Origin: G039029935 sp039029935
GTDB taxonomy: Bacteria > Chloroflexota > Anaerolineae > Caldilineales > Caldilineaceae
Assembly: GCA_039029935.1 (NCBI GenBank)
Contig: JBCCFC010000547.1
Coordinates: forward strand, 1-8,688
Length of the DNA stretch: 8,688 nt
Direction of reading: 5' to 3'
The notes under the pieces were generated by a model, which saw only the letters and a program-made list of their open reading frames with translations, was not told the origin of the DNA and ran no database searches. Shown piece by piece: positions 7,959 to 8,688 of this stretch; position 1 is the stretch's first letter, and every line of letters starts with the position of its first letter. The translations under genes were made by a program, and so were the position numbers.

Positions 7959-8245
7959 TGTGTGCTACTCCTTTGCTAAGGTCGTTGTAGTTAAAAATAT
8001 ATGATTATGCTTGGCTTCATCGCCCATACTGCATCCGGTAACGGCTGTGAAATATTAGCATCATTGAGCGCAATAACAAAATAGTAAATATACTTTTTTG
8101 CATGATATTTTTTTTATTATATTCATATTGGGTTAAATAAAAAATTTTTTAGCCTTCTTATGATATTTAAAAAATTCATTTGTATAGATTTGTGATGTTA
8201 AAACAAAATTTAGTTATTCTTTAGTTTAATAAAAAAGTGATATAG
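7959..8245. other. AT-rich non-coding region upstream of the RHS gene
   Basis: This is the only intergenic stretch of the window. It is strongly AT-rich, especially 8081-8245, with several A or T runs, including a self-complementary A6T6 at 8139-8150 and a run of eight T at 8108-8115. It lies upstream of the minus-strand RHS gene and should carry its promoter. A perfect TATAAT is present on the minus strand at 8121-8116, but no convincing -35 lies 16-18 bases before it, so the assignment is weak. The nonamer ATGATATTT is repeated at 8102-8110 and 8160-8168. The part nearest the gene (about 8005-8078) is less AT-rich. No gene with a start codon and ribosome binding site is seen on either strand, and no terminator hairpin. 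Confidence 0.6.
7967..7974 (-). promoter_or_regulatory. Ribosome binding site of the RHS gene
   Basis: On the minus strand the sequence AAAGGAGT lies 8 bases before the ATG at 7958-7956. It is a near-perfect Shine-Dalgarno element at optimal spacing. This fixes the start of the RHS gene at 7958 and argues against a longer N-terminus carrying a signal peptide or PAAR domain. Such a strong site suggests that the gene was translated efficiently before, and possibly after, the 3' rearrangement. Confidence 0.85.
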
Positions 8246-8688
8246 AATATCCTCCGCCATCCATTACCTTTGTCATCCAAAAGGGCGCATCACAACCAGC
8301 GGAAAAAAGGTGAAGATAACATCACCATCGAAACGTACACCGAGACATTATGGGGTGAGGAACATGTCAGTTTCCGGTACTATCAAGTGGATTTGGGGCG
8401 TCTGCGTAGCGAAGATTATCTTCAAGACAACGATCCCGTGGCCGCCTGCCTGGCCGCGTTGATGCATCACTCAGAAGAAGAGAGCGCAGTCATCAAAAAA
8501 CAAATTTTTGATATCATCGTACAGAGTGATCTGGACAACGGTGATAAAGTATTCTTGGCAGAAGTGGTTGGAACCTATCTGCCCAATGAACAAGTGCAAC
8601 AGGGTGCGACGGAGGAAATTATGCAGCAATTGATAGAATATGAAAAAACATGGATCGAGGTTGCTAGAGAAGAAGGCCGTGAAGAAGG
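8246..8688 (+). pseudogene. Rpn-family (PD-(D/E)XK nuclease/transposase-like) protein, C-terminal fragment
   Basis: This frame is open from a TAG at 8243-8245 to the window end. Confident protein sequence starts at about 8312: DNITIETYTETLWGEEHVSF, RYYQVDLGRLRSEDYLQDND, PVAACLAALMHHSEEESAVI, then FLAEVVGTYLPNEQ and the tail EYEKTWIEVAREEGREEG. The pattern RYYQVDLGRL-x-SEDYL-x-x-x-DPVAACLAALM, an alpha-helical stretch and a Glu/Arg/Gly-rich end matches, from memory, the C-terminal half of Rpn/DUF4351-type recombination-promoting nuclease proteins. The N-terminal PD-(D/E)XK half should precede it, but upstream there is only AT-rich DNA, and the first in-frame ATG (8462-8464) lies inside the conserved region. 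The gene is therefore 5'-truncated, or frameshifted near the A runs at 8279-8282 and 8303-8308. The 3' end lies outside the window. No nuclease activity is expected. It points away from the RHS gene and shows no functional link to it. Confidence 0.7.

Noticed and set aside
8017..8103. Minus-strand 28-residue frame starting MQKSIFTILLL, resembling a signal peptide or small hydrophobic protein
   Set aside because: There is no ribosome binding site before its ATG, the hydrophobic stretch is explained by AT-rich composition, and nothing else supports a gene.
7991..8113. Minus-strand open stretch reading ALNDANISQPLPDAVWAMKP just upstream of the RHS gene, possibly a gene remnant
   Set aside because: It reads like real protein for about 20 residues, but it has no start codon and I recognise no family. 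It is too short to call a pseudogene.
7960..8300. Insertion sequence ends, attachment site or CRISPR-like repeats flanking the RHS gene
   Set aside because: Only a 9-bp AT-rich direct repeat and homopolymer runs are present. No terminal inverted repeats, tRNA end or regularly spaced repeats were found.

Overview
The window is dominated by one giant gene. A 2,535-residue RHS/YD-repeat protein (minus strand, 7958 to 351) fills about 88% of it. Gene fragments flank it on both sides, both read on the plus strand: the N-terminal part of a type I polyketide synthase ketosynthase (KS) domain at the left edge, and the C-terminal part of a probable Rpn-family (PD-(D/E)XK) nuclease/transposase-like protein at the right edge. 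No tRNA, rRNA, CRISPR array, intact insertion sequence or replication origin was recognised.

Organism: a bacterium, most likely one with a large accessory genome. Type I PKS genes, very large RHS proteins and Rpn-type proteins ending in Glu/Arg/Gly-rich tails occur together in filamentous or multicellular lineages such as cyanobacteria, Chloroflexota and large sulfur-cycling proteobacteria. The sequence alone does not decide among them. The genes are of moderate GC and the single intergenic region (7959-8245) is strongly AT-rich.

Layout: (1) 1 to about 366, KS fragment with a nonsense codon at 48-50, losing KS homology near 366. (2) 351-7958 minus, the RHS gene, preceded by a canonical ribosome binding site at 7967-7974. 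It has an SpvB/TcB-like N-terminus, a probable beta-propeller region, two inserted beta-sandwich-like domains, YD repeats and an intact RHS core ending in the DPxG motif (D2397). (3) The 138 residues after that motif are an Ala-rich and Gly-rich hydrophobic tail, partly encoded by a 12-bp tandem repeat. The gene runs into the KS fragment on the opposite strand, and its last residues are read from antisense PKS DNA. No toxin domain and no downstream immunity gene are visible. (4) 7959-8245, AT-rich region upstream of the RHS gene. (5) 8246 to the window end, the Rpn-like fragment, with no start codon and no nuclease half.

Interpretation: the RHS gene looks like the intact shell of a polymorphic or Tc-like toxin whose variable C-terminal tip and immunity partner were removed when DNA was joined to a broken PKS gene. 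With decayed genes on both sides, this reads as a rearrangement-prone accessory region and not as a working operon. The features most worth following up are the PKS/RHS junction, the slippage-prone Ala tract and the unusual insert domains of the RHS shell.
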